This document shows, piece after piece, positions 1 to 5,891 of a DNA stretch of 11,080 bases (position 1 is the first letter of the stretch; each line of letters begins with the position of its first letter). The translations under genes were made by a program, and so were the position numbers. Origin of the DNA: JBOHER01 sp050701115 (GTDB lineage: Bacteria > Actinomycetota > Actinomycetes > Mycobacteriales > Pseudonocardiaceae); the NCBI GenBank assembly GCA_050701115.1, contig JBOHER010000323.1, positions 1 to 11,080 on the forward strand. The letters run 5' to 3'. The notes beneath the pieces are model-generated. The model did not search any database. It had not been told where the DNA came from and saw only the letters and a list, made by a program, of their open reading frames with translations.

Positions 1-1
1 C

Positions 2-300
2 GAGGCGTTCGTGGCCGCGCTGGAGAAGTGGCCGGAGTCCGGCGTACCTCCCAACCCCGGCGGCTGGCTCACCACCACCGCGGGCAACCGCGCGATCGAC
101 CGGATCCGCCGCGAGAAGCAGCGCGACACCAAGCACCAAGCGGCCTTCATGCACTACGACGACACGCCCACGAGCCCACCGGACCGGTCGTGGACGACCG
201 GTTGCGGCTGCTCTTCACCTGCTGCCACCCGGCGCTCGCGCCGGAGGCGCGGATCGCGCTGACGCTCCGCCTCCTCGGTGGGCTGACCGTGGCCGAGATC
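2..300 (+). pseudogene. ECF-type RNA polymerase sigma factor remnant (SigJ/DUF6596-like), frameshifted and truncated
   Basis: The reading frame from base 2 gives EAFVAALEKWPESGVPPNPG, then WLTTTAGNRAIDRIRREKQRD, the end of sigma region 2 in the large ECF sigma factors that carry a DUF6596 domain. After MHYDDTP (about 150-169) the family sequence continues one frame over as HEPTGPVVDDRLRLLFTCCH and the PALAPEARIALTLRLLGGLTVAEI segment. This is best explained by loss of one base near 167-170, where CCnCAC has become CCCAC. The family match ends at about 300, inside what should be region 4, and transhydrogenase sequence follows without a stop. The 5' end lies outside the window. Intact members have about 400 residues, so at most a quarter is visible. 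I see no way for this to yield a working sigma factor. Family identity is from recognised conserved strings, not a search. Confidence 0.75.
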
Positions 301-699
301 ACCCGCAAGCTTCGCGAGCGGGGCGTGAATGTCCGCTTCGGCATCCACCCCGTCGCCGGCCGCCTGCCCGGGCACATGAACGTCCTGCTCGCCGAGGCCA
401 AGGTTCCCTACGACATCGTGCTCGAGTTGGACGAGGTCAACGACGATTTCGCCGAGACTGCCGTCGTCCTGGTGATCGGGGCCAATGACACGGTCAACCC
501 CGCTGCGGAGGACCCCGGATCGCCGATCGCCGGTATGCCGGTCCTCACCGTGTGGGAGGCCGACAACGTGGTGGTCTTCAAGCGCTCGATGACCACCGGC
601 TACGCCGGGGTACAGAACCCACTCTTCTTCCGCGACAACAGCGCCATGCTCTTCGGAGATGCCAAGGAGCGGGTCGCGGACATCGTGCAGGCGCTGTGA
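301..699 (+). pseudogene. pntB: C-terminal fragment of NAD(P) transhydrogenase subunit beta (PntB domain III)
   Basis: From about 301 the frame encodes LRERGVNVRFGIHPVAGRLP, then GHMNVLLAEAKVPYD, VVLVIGANDTVNPAA, DPGSPIAGMPVL and FKRSMTTGYAGVQNPLFF, ending with the stop at 697-699. These are the NADP(H)-binding domain III signatures of PntB, the membrane subunit of the proton-translocating transhydrogenase that exchanges hydride between NADH and NADP+. Only the last roughly 130 residues remain. All membrane helices and the first glycine-rich strand of domain III are missing, so it cannot work as a transhydrogenase. It is joined in frame to the preceding sigma factor remnant. The join lies near VAEI, where both families can carry a VAE-like sequence, which suggests a deletion between short matching stretches. 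The continuous open frame from 28 to 699 is therefore a chimera of two broken genes. Confidence 0.8.
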
Positions 700-739
700 G
701 GAGATCCACCCACTGTGCCGATTCGACGGAGGTTCCGAC

Positions 740-1183
740 ATTTCCGGGGCCGCTTACACCCACCCACTTCAACGTCCCCTGGTCCTGGCCGATCTCGTGC
801 CTGGCGCACGTGCGCGGGATGTACTGCTCGTCCTGGGCGGCGCCACGCTGACCGGCGTCCTCGCCCATCTCCATTGCCGGGTCACCTGTGCCCGTCACCG
901 GACAGACCTTCGGTGCGCTGACCGTGGGGGCCACACTGGGCTGGCGCGTAGCATCGCGTCGCTCACCCTGTACCTCGTGGCGGGGATGGCAGGTGTGCCG
1001 TGGTTCGCCGACGGCACCTCGGGCGCCGACTTTCCCACGCTCGGCTACATCGTCGGGTTCGTCCTGGCTGCCGGAGTCGTCGGCGCCGTGGCTGGTCGGG
1101 GAGGCGACCGTTCTCCACTGCGCACGATCGGCACCATGGTGCTCGGCAATCTCGTCATCTACGCCGTCCGCCTGATCGGCTGA
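740..1183 (+). pseudogene. bioY: Biotin transporter BioY, degenerate (start codon lost, two frameshifts, C-terminus missing)
   Basis: BioY is the membrane S-component of the biotin ECF transporter. The family sequence can be read in pieces. HPLQRPLVLADLVPGARARD and VLLVLGGATLTGVLA lie in one frame (to about 866). ISIAGSPVPVTGQTFGALTV and GATLGWR lie in the next (867 to about 945). SIASLTLYLVAGMAGVPWFA and the following DGTSGADFPTLGYIVGF, plus GTMVLGNLVIYAVRLIG, are back in the first frame up to the stop at 1181-1183. The first lesion fits loss of two bases (GCC CAG ATC reduced to GCCCATC). A good Shine-Dalgarno GGAGG at 728-732 stands 7 nt before an ATT codon at 740, where homologues start, so the ATG has probably mutated. 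About 45 C-terminal residues expected in BioY are absent. Sequencing error could explain the frameshifts but not the truncation. Confidence 0.8.
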
Positions 1184-1245
1184 GAGATATAACCACCCTC
1201 CACTTACCCTCCCGAAACAGCCGTAACGGTCCGTGACTGCTCGGG

Positions 1246-1251
1246 TACAGT
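1246..1251 (+). promoter_or_regulatory. Possible -10 box TACAGT in front of a tiny ORF
   Basis: TACAGT fits the actinobacterial TAnnnT -10 pattern and is followed by 5 nt and an ATG at 1257. No convincing -35 hexamer is visible. It resembles the other leaderless arrangements in this window but lacks independent support. Confidence 0.25.
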
Positions 1252-1256
1252 CAGAG

Positions 1257-1319
1257 ATGTCCGAGACGCTGGACTTCTATCAACCAAAGGGATCCGCTGT
1301 TTCCGGAAGTGATCGGTAG
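1257..1319 (+). CDS. Very short ORF (20 aa), possible truncated 5' end of a lost gene
   Basis: The ATG at 1257, 5 nt after a TACAGT box, opens MSETLDFYQPKGSAVSGSDR and stops at 1317-1319, 23 bp before the initiator tRNA fragment. I do not recognise the peptide. It could be the surviving start of a gene cut off by the same rearrangement that left the tRNA fragment, a small functional peptide, or chance. The promoter-like box in the right place is the only reason to list it. Confidence 0.2.
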   Translation: MSETLDFYQPKGSAVSGSDR

Positions 1320-1342
1320 GGTCCGGTAGACCGCTGTGTGAT

Positions 1343-1380
1343 CCCAGAGGTCGCAGGTTCGAATCCTGTCCCCGCTACCA
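1343..1380 (+). pseudogene. 3' fragment of initiator tRNA (tRNA-fMet, CAT), probable attachment-site scar
   Basis: These 38 nt match the actinobacterial initiator tRNA from the 3' strand of the anticodon stem (CCCAG at 1343-1347) through the variable loop AGGTC, the T arm GCAGG-TTCGAAT-CCTGT, the acceptor strand CCCCGCT and the encoded ACCA end (1377-1380). Upstream there is no CGCGGGG acceptor strand, no D arm and no CTCATAA anticodon loop at the required distance, so this is not a whole tRNA gene. Tyrosine-recombinase elements of actinobacteria commonly integrate into tRNA genes with identity running from the anticodon region to the 3' end, exactly the part kept here. I infer an att remnant or a deletion scar. 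The match is from memory of tRNA-fMet sequences; an alignment would settle it. Confidence 0.7.
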
Positions 1381-1390
1381 GCCAGATGAG

Positions 1391-1424
1391 ACGGCCCCGG
1401 AGTGACTCTCTCCGGGGCCGTTTT
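1391..1424 (+). terminator. Strong intrinsic terminator after the tRNA fragment
   Basis: A perfect 12-bp stem (ACGGCCCCGGAG at 1391-1402 pairing with CTCCGGGGCCGT at 1410-1421) closes a 7-nt loop and is followed by a T run (1421-1424, then GGTTT). It lies 10 bp after the tRNA CCA end and was probably the tRNA gene's own terminator. The minus-strand toxin gene stops at 1429, so the hairpin also lies just past that gene's end, though the minus-strand side has no clear T tract. Confidence 0.85.
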
Positions 1425-1428
1425 GGTT

Positions 1429-1782
1429 TCAGCGCGACTGCTGCGAAGGGATCTGGTCACAGTCCAGGTCGAGGACTGTTCTCAGTGCGTCATCTACTGT
1501 GGCTAGCTCGTTTGTTGTGAGTCGGCCGGCAAGCTCACCGAAACGTTCGGGGTCGACGGCTGTTGCCTGTTCGACCAGCACGCGGGTCGTCTTGCCGTCC
1601 ATCTCGATTTCCGGGCGGAACGTCGCTGGCCGCGCGCTGGTCGATGTGGGAGCAACCAGCCAGGTGGACAGCGGCAGTAGGTCCGACTGCAGAACGACCG
1701 CGTAGCGGTTACCCCGCTGCTCGTGGCCGCGCGCGCTTCGTGGAGCCTTCAGCCGGTACACGTCACCACGCACGTAGACCAT
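1429..1782 (-). CDS. Type II toxin, MazF/PemK-family endoribonuclease
   Basis: The protein has 117 residues, the usual MazF length. MazF/PemK toxins are sequence-specific mRNA (sometimes tRNA or rRNA) endonucleases neutralised by a small partner encoded upstream. Visible family features are the N-terminal VRGDVYRL (residues 4-11), then GNRYAVVLQSD (24-34, the beta strand after the conserved glycine/arginine), LVAPTSTSARPATFRPEI (42-59), and TRVLVEQATAVDPERFG (66-82), followed by C-terminal helices. The ATG at 1782 is 20 nt inside the end of the antitoxin gene, so the two are translationally coupled. The gene ends right beside the terminator of the tRNA fragment, placing the module next to a probable integration scar. 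Which RNA it cuts cannot be seen from sequence. Confidence 0.85.
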   Translation of the reverse strand: MVYVRGDVYRLKAPRSARGHEQRGNRYAVVLQSDLLPLSTWLVAPTSTSARPATFRPEIEMDGKTTRVLVEQATAVDPERFGELAGRLTTNELATVDDALRTVLDLDCDQIPSQQSR

Positions 1783-1996
1783 CCATCTCTTCCCGCACGG
1801 CGAGGATTTCGGCCCGGTCGTCGGGGTCTGCAGCGAGTGCCGCTGCCTCGGCTAGGAGACGCTCGGCCCGATAGGTGCGCCAGGCATCGAGGATGGCTTG
1901 CCGGATGGCTGCTGATCGGTCCTGGCCAGTGTCGGCGGCAAGTTCTGCTAATGCCCGGTCGACCTCGGGGCTGGCTCGGAACGTGATCGTGCTCAT
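1763..1996 (-). CDS. Antitoxin of the MazF-like toxin (ribbon-helix-helix type)
   Basis: The protein has 77 residues starting MSTITFRASPEVDRALAELA. A short beta strand (TITFRAS, 3-9) is followed by two helices (EVDRALAELAADTG and RSAAIRQAILDAW), the pattern of ribbon-helix-helix DNA-binding antitoxins. The acidic C-terminal half (about 48-77, ending REEMDGLRAW) would wrap the toxin. A longer frame upstream exists, but ATG 1996 is chosen because the homology-like strand begins there and a TACGCT -10 box ends 6 nt before it, implying a leaderless transcript. The gene precedes and overlaps the toxin by 20 nt. An inverted repeat over the promoter suggests autorepression by the antitoxin or the complex, as is usual for this family. 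Confidence 0.8.
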   Translation of the reverse strand: MSTITFRASPEVDRALAELAADTGQDRSAAIRQAILDAWRTYRAERLLAEAAALAADPDDRAEILAVREEMDGLRAW

Positions 1997-2002
1997 GACG
2001 CC

Positions 2003-2025
2003 AGCGTACGACATGACTGTCTTAC
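2003..2025 (-). promoter_or_regulatory. Toxin-antitoxin promoter (leaderless) and overlapping operator palindrome
   Basis: On the minus strand TACGCT (2008 to 2003) lies 6 nt before the antitoxin ATG, so transcription should start at or next to the start codon. The box is overlapped by the inverted repeat GTACGACA-tgac-TGTCTTAC (2006-2025, 7 of 8 positions matching). A repressor bound there would cover the -10 region. Confidence 0.5.
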
Positions 2026-2207
2026 GAGCCAGTAGTACAGGCCTCGCGGCTCGCCTCCCGTGTCGGCTACCCGATGGCCGTGCGCACGGCAGGGGCAAGC
2101 CCGTGCTGTTATCCCCGGCGCAGGCGAAGATCAGGTCGGCGAAGCCGATGTCGTTGCCCAGAGAAGGCCTGCCGCGCCTTGTGAGAGGTCACAACGCAGG
2201 GCTCAGT

Positions 2208-3368
2208 TCATGCCGCGCGGGCCTCGCTACGTCCAGGCACGGGCAACCGGCGTGCGGCCAGCTTGAGCAGGTTCGCGGGGTCGGTTGCCTTCTCCAGGAA
2301 GCCGTTGGGCACGGACAGCCGGAACACCTTCTTCCACGCCGAGGCAACTTGCTTGGGCAGCGGCCCACTGGTGTATTTCAGCCCGTAGCGCTCGCACAGT
2401 TCGCGCACCTTGGGTGCGATCTCGCCGTACCGGTTGCTGGGCAGGTCGGGGAACAGGTGGTGCTCGATCTGGTGCGAGAGGTTGCCGGTCATCAGATGCA
2501 TGAACTTTCTCCCGTCGATGTTGGCCGAGCCGAGCATCTGTCGCAGGTACCACTCGCCCCTCGTCTCACCCTCGATCGACCGCCGCTCGAAGGTGTCCAC
2601 GCCTTCGGGGAAGTGACCGCACATGATGACCGAGTGGGTCCACAGGTTGCGGACCACGTTGGCGGTGAAGTTCGCGGTGAGCGTGGTCAGCGCCGACGGA
2701 CCGGACAGCAGCGGGTGTACGACGTAGTCCTTGGTCGCCTGCTGACGGATCTTGCGCAGCACCTGCTCGACCCGCCGCCGGAAGTCCGGGTCGTTGCGAC
2801 GGCCCTTCTTGAGGTTCTTGCCGAGCTCGAGGTCGTAGGCCGCGATGCCGAACTCGAAGAAGCAGGCGTTGACGAAGTTCCACAGCGGCTGGCCGAGGTA
2901 GAACGGGTGCCAGCGCTGGTCGGAGTCCACCCGCATGATGCCGTAGCCGAGGTCGTTGTCCTTGCCGATCACGTTGGTGTAGGTGTGGTGCAGCTCGTTG
3001 TGCGAGTGCTTCCACTGGGCCGCGGGCGAGACGTTGTCCCATTCCCAGGTGGTGGAGTGGATCTTCTCATCACGCATCCAGTCCCACTGACCGTGCATGA
3101 TGTTGTGCCCGATCTCCATGTTCTCCAGGATCTTGGCGATGGAGAGGCCCGCGGTGCCGACCAGCCAGGCCGGTGGGAACAACGAGAACAGCAGCACCGC
3201 ACGGCTGGCCAGCTCCAGCTTGCGCTGGGCGTCGATGACCTTGCGGATGTAGGCGGCGTCGCGCTCGCCTCGGCTGGACATCACCTGCTCGCGCAGCGCG
3301 TCGAGCTCTCGCCCGAGGTTTTCGATGTCGGCTTCGGACAGATGGGCGGTGGGGTCGGTGGTAGTCAT
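2208..3368 (-). CDS. desA3: Membrane fatty acyl-CoA desaturase, DesA3-like (delta-9 stearoyl-CoA desaturase)
   Basis: The 386-residue protein matches the FA_desaturase family and closely resembles M. tuberculosis DesA3, which makes oleoyl from stearoyl-CoA at the membrane using a di-iron centre. The histidine boxes are present: HNIMH (88-92), HNELHH (123-128) and HQIEHHLFPDLPSNRY (299-314). A further conserved histidine lies in CGHFPEG (250-256). Also typical are the N-terminal ADIENLGRELDALR (13-26), STTWEWD (105-111) and YLRQMLGSANI (274-284). Hydrophobic stretches at about 57-80, 161-180 and 226-250 are the likely membrane parts. The C-terminus after about 380 is shorter than the 427-residue mycobacterial protein, which has a basic tail. 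ATG 3368 lies 12 nt after the reductase stop, with GGGAG as a possible ribosome site, so the two genes form an operon and presumably a redox pair. Confidence 0.93.
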   Translation of the reverse strand: MTTTDPTAHLSEADIENLGRELDALREQVMSSRGERDAAYIRKVIDAQRKLELASRAVLLFSLFPPAWLVGTAGLSIAKILENMEIGHNIMHGQWDWMRDEKIHSTTWEWDNVSPAAQWKHSHNELHHTYTNVIGKDNDLGYGIMRVDSDQRWHPFYLGQPLWNFVNACFFEFGIAAYDLELGKNLKKGRRNDPDFRRRVEQVLRKIRQQATKDYVVHPLLSGPSALTTLTANFTANVVRNLWTHSVIMCGHFPEGVDTFERRSIEGETRGEWYLRQMLGSANIDGRKFMHLMTGNLSHQIEHHLFPDLPSNRYGEIAPKVRELCERYGLKYTSGPLPKQVASAWKKVFRLSVPNGFLEKATDPANLLKLAARRLPVPGRSEARAA

Positions 3369-3380
3369 GGTTCTCGCTCC

Positions 3381-4472
3381 CTAGAGCTCGATGTCGCAGG
3401 CGCCCGCGGCGGCGGACACGCAGGTCTGGATGAGCACGCCGTCGCCAGGCGCGGCGGTGGTGATTTCCCCGGTTCGAAGGTCCCGCACAGCACCCTCGCG
3501 CAGCGGCGAAACACAGCCGAAGCAAATGCCCATCCGGCAGCCGGACGGCATGAGCACGCCCGCCCGCTCACCGGCGTCGAGCAGCGGCGTGGATCCGTCG
3601 GCCTCGACGGTCAGTTCGGTGCGGCTGAAGGTCACGGCGCCGCCCTCACCCGTCACCAGGACCGTGGGGCGGAACCGCTCGGTGTGCAACCGGTTGGCGA
3701 TGCCTGCGGCGGCCCAATGCTCTTCGATCGCATCCAGCAGCCCGGTCGGGCCGCAGGCCCAGGTCTCGCGTTCGGCCCAGTCGGGCACGATCCCGCCGAT
3801 GTCGCCGACATCCAGCATGCCGTCGGCATCGGTGTGCCGCTCGATGAGCCGGATCCTTCTCTGCCCTGCGAGCATCCTCAGTTCGCCTGCGAAGATGACG
3901 TCGTCCGGGCTGGGCGCGGAGTGCATGAGCACCACGTCGTTGAGGTCGTCGATCGCGTTCCGCAGCATGCCCATCACAGGCGTGATGCCGCTACCCGCAG
4001 TGACGAAGAGCACCTTGCCTGGTCGAGCGTCGGGCAGCACGAAGTCGCCCTGCGCCTGGTCGAGTCGGATGAGTGTGCCCACCCGCGCGTGCCGGACCAG
4101 GTGGTTGCTCACCGCGCCGTCCGGGATGGCTTTGACCGTGATCGTGATGCGGCCGTCGGTGCGATCGGTTGGGGAGGTGAGCGAGTAGGCGCGCCATTGA
4201 CGAACGCCATCCACGTCCACACCGATCCGGACGTACTGACCCGGCGTGTGGCTCCGCCAGTCTCGGCCGGGCCGGACCACCAACGTGACCGAGTCGCGGG
4301 TCTCGGGATGGATGGCCTCGATCCGGCCGCGCAGATCAGCGCCCTCGCGTAGCGGGTTGATAATGTCGAGGTAGTCCGCAGGCAGCAGCGGCGTGGTGGC
4401 CATCCGCACCAGCCTCGTCGCCCGGGCACGCAGTGAGCGCTGCGCGCCGGGGATTCGGGCGATCACTGTCAT
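3381..4472 (-). CDS. Flavin-dependent ferredoxin reductase with C-terminal 2Fe-2S domain, electron donor to the desaturase (Rv3230c-like)
   Basis: The protein has 363 residues from ATG 4472. The order is an FAD-binding barrel with RAYSL (94-98), an NAD(P)H-binding domain with GSGITPVMGML (160-170) and CGP (240-242), then a plant-type ferredoxin domain whose ligands are C312, C317, C320 (CRMGICFGC) and C351. This is the layout of M. tuberculosis Rv3230c, shown to pass electrons from NADPH to DesA3. The desaturase follows 12 nt downstream, so the same role is expected. An open frame continues upstream to 4700 but overlaps the divergent regulator. The chosen start fits homologue length and leaves 88 bp for two divergent promoters. 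ATG 4403 (MATTPLLPADY) is an alternative start just before the conserved region. Confidence 0.9.
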   Translation of the reverse strand: MTVIARIPGAQRSLRARATRLVRMATTPLLPADYLDIINPLREGADLRGRIEAIHPETRDSVTLVVRPGRDWRSHTPGQYVRIGVDVDGVRQWRAYSLTSPTDRTDGRITITVKAIPDGAVSNHLVRHARVGTLIRLDQAQGDFVLPDARPGKVLFVTAGSGITPVMGMLRNAIDDLNDVVLMHSAPSPDDVIFAGELRMLAGQRRIRLIERHTDADGMLDVGDIGGIVPDWAERETWACGPTGLLDAIEEHWAAAGIANRLHTERFRPTVLVTGEGGAVTFSRTELTVEADGSTPLLDAGERAGVLMPSGCRMGICFGCVSPLREGAVRDLRTGEITTAAPGDGVLIQTCVSAAAGACDIEL

Positions 4473-4560
4473 GTACTTCAGGATGGTGGATACTTCGGGG
4501 TAAAGTCCTGACCCATCGATGTGAACTCGATAGGCAAAATTGTTCGTAGGGAACAAATTC
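4473..4560. promoter_or_regulatory. Divergent promoter region between reductase-desaturase operon and PucR-type regulator, with two palindromes
   Basis: The 88-bp gap must hold both promoters. It contains TTGTTC-gtagg-GAACAA (4540-4556), which overlaps the regulator's ribosome site AGGGA (4548-4552), and ATCGA-tgtgaac-TCGAT (4515-4531). Both palindromes span 17 bp and start 25 bp apart. On the minus strand TTGTTC (4556-4551) is 18 nt before TATCGA (4532-4527), a plausible -35/-10 pair for the reductase. A regulator bound at the first palindrome could thus affect both directions. This is inferred from position and symmetry only. Confidence 0.4.
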
Positions 4561-5799
4561 ATGAACGAGGTCACAGGCCCAGGCAGGTCGGGTAGCCGCA
4601 CCAAACGACGTGCTGCCGAGCTCGACCTCGACGAGGCGACCATCAGCGCACTCCGTGACCGGTTACCGATGGTGGCTGAGGAGACCGTTGCCGCGATCAC
4701 CGTAGAAGTCCCCAGTTACGCGGGCGCGCTTTCTGGCCGGATGGGCGCCAGCATCCGCGCGGCTGTCGAGACGGCACTAGGAAACTTCCTTGATCTGGTC
4801 GGCGGGTCACCCGCGCAGGAAGCGGGCGCGGCGCTTGGCGTGCGGTCCGAGGCCTCCTATGAGCTCGGACGTGGTGAGGCGCGCAACGGCCGAACGATGG
4901 ACGCCCTCCTGGCCGCCTACCGGGTCGGTGCGCGGGTGTCGTGGCGCGGGTTGTCGGACTCGGCGGTGGCGGCCGGGGTGCCAGCTGAGCTCGTGGCGAA
5001 GTTCGCCGAGCTGGTGTTCACCTACATCGACGAGCTCTCGGCGGCCAGCGCGGCCGGTCACGCCGACGAGCTGGCAACCAGCGGACGGGTGCGCGAGCGG
5101 TATCTGGAGCAGCTGAGCCGGAAGCTGCTGGACGGCGCTCCTGACGACGCGGTGCTGGTGGACGCGGATCGCGCTGGCTGGCCTCCGCCCAGCACCCTGA
5201 CCGCCGTTCTGCTGCCCTCCGCCCAGGCGCACGCGAGCTTGCGGCAGCTCGACTCCCGCACGCTGTTGATCACCGAGGACGTTCCTGGTCTGGCGGATTC
5301 CGTCGCGGTGCTCCTCGTCCCTGACGCCGGAGCGGCGCATCGGCCACGCCTGCTGCGACTTCTGCGCGGTCGTGCGGCCGTAGTGGGTCCGGCCCGACCG
5401 TGGACACAGGTCCGAGCCTCGTTCAGCAGGGCCGTCCGGGCGATGGAGCTCGCCTCGGTCGGCGGGGATGCGGACCCCATCGACACCGAGCAGTACCTGG
5501 TCGAGCTGGTGCTCGGCGCCGACAGGGAGGCGTATTCAGACCTGCGGGAGCGGGCACTCGCCCCACTGAAGACGCTGCCTCCCGCTACTGCCCGGCGGCT
5601 CGAGGAAACCCTGCGGTCGTGGCTGCTGCATCAGGGACGACGGGACGAGGTGGCGGCCGAACTCTTCGTGCACGCCCAGACCGTGCGGTACCGCATGGGA
5701 CAACTGCGGGAGCTGTTCGGGGACGACCTCAACGACCCGCGACGCGTCCTCGAGTTCACCGTCGCGCTCGCCGGTGTGCGGCCGTCCGCGGGTGCATAG
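4561..5799 (+). CDS. PucR-family transcriptional regulator (RsbRD-like N-terminus, PucR C-terminal HTH), candidate desaturase regulator
   Basis: The 412-residue protein has no membrane segment. The N-terminal part (about 22-170, starting LDEATISALRDRLPMVAEET) is an all-helical RsbRD-like sensor region. The middle (about 205-310) has the alpha/beta look of the GGDEF-like domain found in PucR/CdaR proteins. The C-terminal segment LEETLRSWLLHQGRRDEVAAEL, then FVHAQTVRYRMGQLRELFG and DDLNDPRRVLEFTVALA, is the classic PucR helix-turn-helix. ATG 4561 is chosen because AGGGA stands 8 nt upstream; the in-frame TTG at 4540 lies inside a palindrome. The gene diverges from the reductase-desaturase pair with 88 bp between, the usual arrangement of a local regulator. 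The ligand is unknown; an acyl-CoA or fatty acid is my guess from context. Confidence 0.85.
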   Translation: MNEVTGPGRSGSRTKRRAAELDLDEATISALRDRLPMVAEETVAAITVEVPSYAGALSGRMGASIRAAVETALGNFLDLVGGSPAQEAGAALGVRSEASYELGRGEARNGRTMDALLAAYRVGARVSWRGLSDSAVAAGVPAELVAKFAELVFTYIDELSAASAAGHADELATSGRVRERYLEQLSRKLLDGAPDDAVLVDADRAGWPPPSTLTAVLLPSAQAHASLRQLDSRTLLITEDVPGLADSVAVLLVPDAGAAHRPRLLRLLRGRAAVVGPARPWTQVRASFSRAVRAMELASVGGDADPIDTEQYLVELVLGADREAYSDLRERALAPLKTLPPATARRLEETLRSWLLHQGRRDEVAAELFVHAQTVRYRMGQLRELFGDDLNDPRRVLEFTVALAGVRPSAGA

Positions 5800-5826
5800 C
5801 GTTCGATTCCGGGGCGAAGCGGGTGA

Positions 5827-5859
5827 TCCACAGTGGACAAGGCAGGTGGCCACTGTGGA
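5827..5859. promoter_or_regulatory. Inverted repeat, probable operator of the PadR-like gene
   Basis: TCCACAGTGG (5827-5836) and CCACTGTGGA (5850-5859) are a perfect 10-bp inverted repeat with a 13-nt spacer. A related half-site, GTGGCACTGTG (5875-5885), follows just before the PadR-like start codon. PadR proteins often repress their own promoter through such dyads. The repeat could also form a hairpin ending the PucR-family gene, but no T tract follows. Confidence 0.45.
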
Positions 5860-5891
5860 CAGAAATGCGGAAAAGTGGCACTGTGTAAGAC

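Noticed and set aside
154..741. 195-codon minus-strand frame over the sigma/PntB chimera
   Set aside because: The plus strand has clear sigma and PntB homology; the minus-strand product is unrecognisable and is a shadow frame.
1304..1380. A complete tRNA-fMet gene
   Set aside because: The 5' acceptor strand CGCGGGG, the D arm and the CTCATAA anticodon loop are not present. A loose match around CGGTAG at 1324-1329 is too weak to restore a cloverleaf.
1251..1460. Minus-strand ORF with GDRIRTCDLWDH
   Set aside because: This peptide string is a well-known false protein produced by translating antisense through a tRNA 3' end.
1997..2207. Possible gene remnant between the antitoxin and the desaturase
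   Set aside because: A minus-strand reading gives GNDIGFADLIFACAGDN, faintly protein-like, but there is no start, no recognised family and no conserved stretch, so I call nothing here.
1875..4352. 825-codon open frame on the plus strand
   Set aside because: It lies antisense to the desaturase and reductase, whose histidine boxes, iron-sulphur cysteines and flavin motifs are unmistakable. The plus-strand translation shows no family features and is a high-GC shadow.
5400..5888. 162-codon plus-strand frame inside and beyond the PucR-type gene
   Set aside because: It overlaps the conserved PucR helix-turn-helix region in another frame and its product is arginine/glycine-rich shadow sequence.
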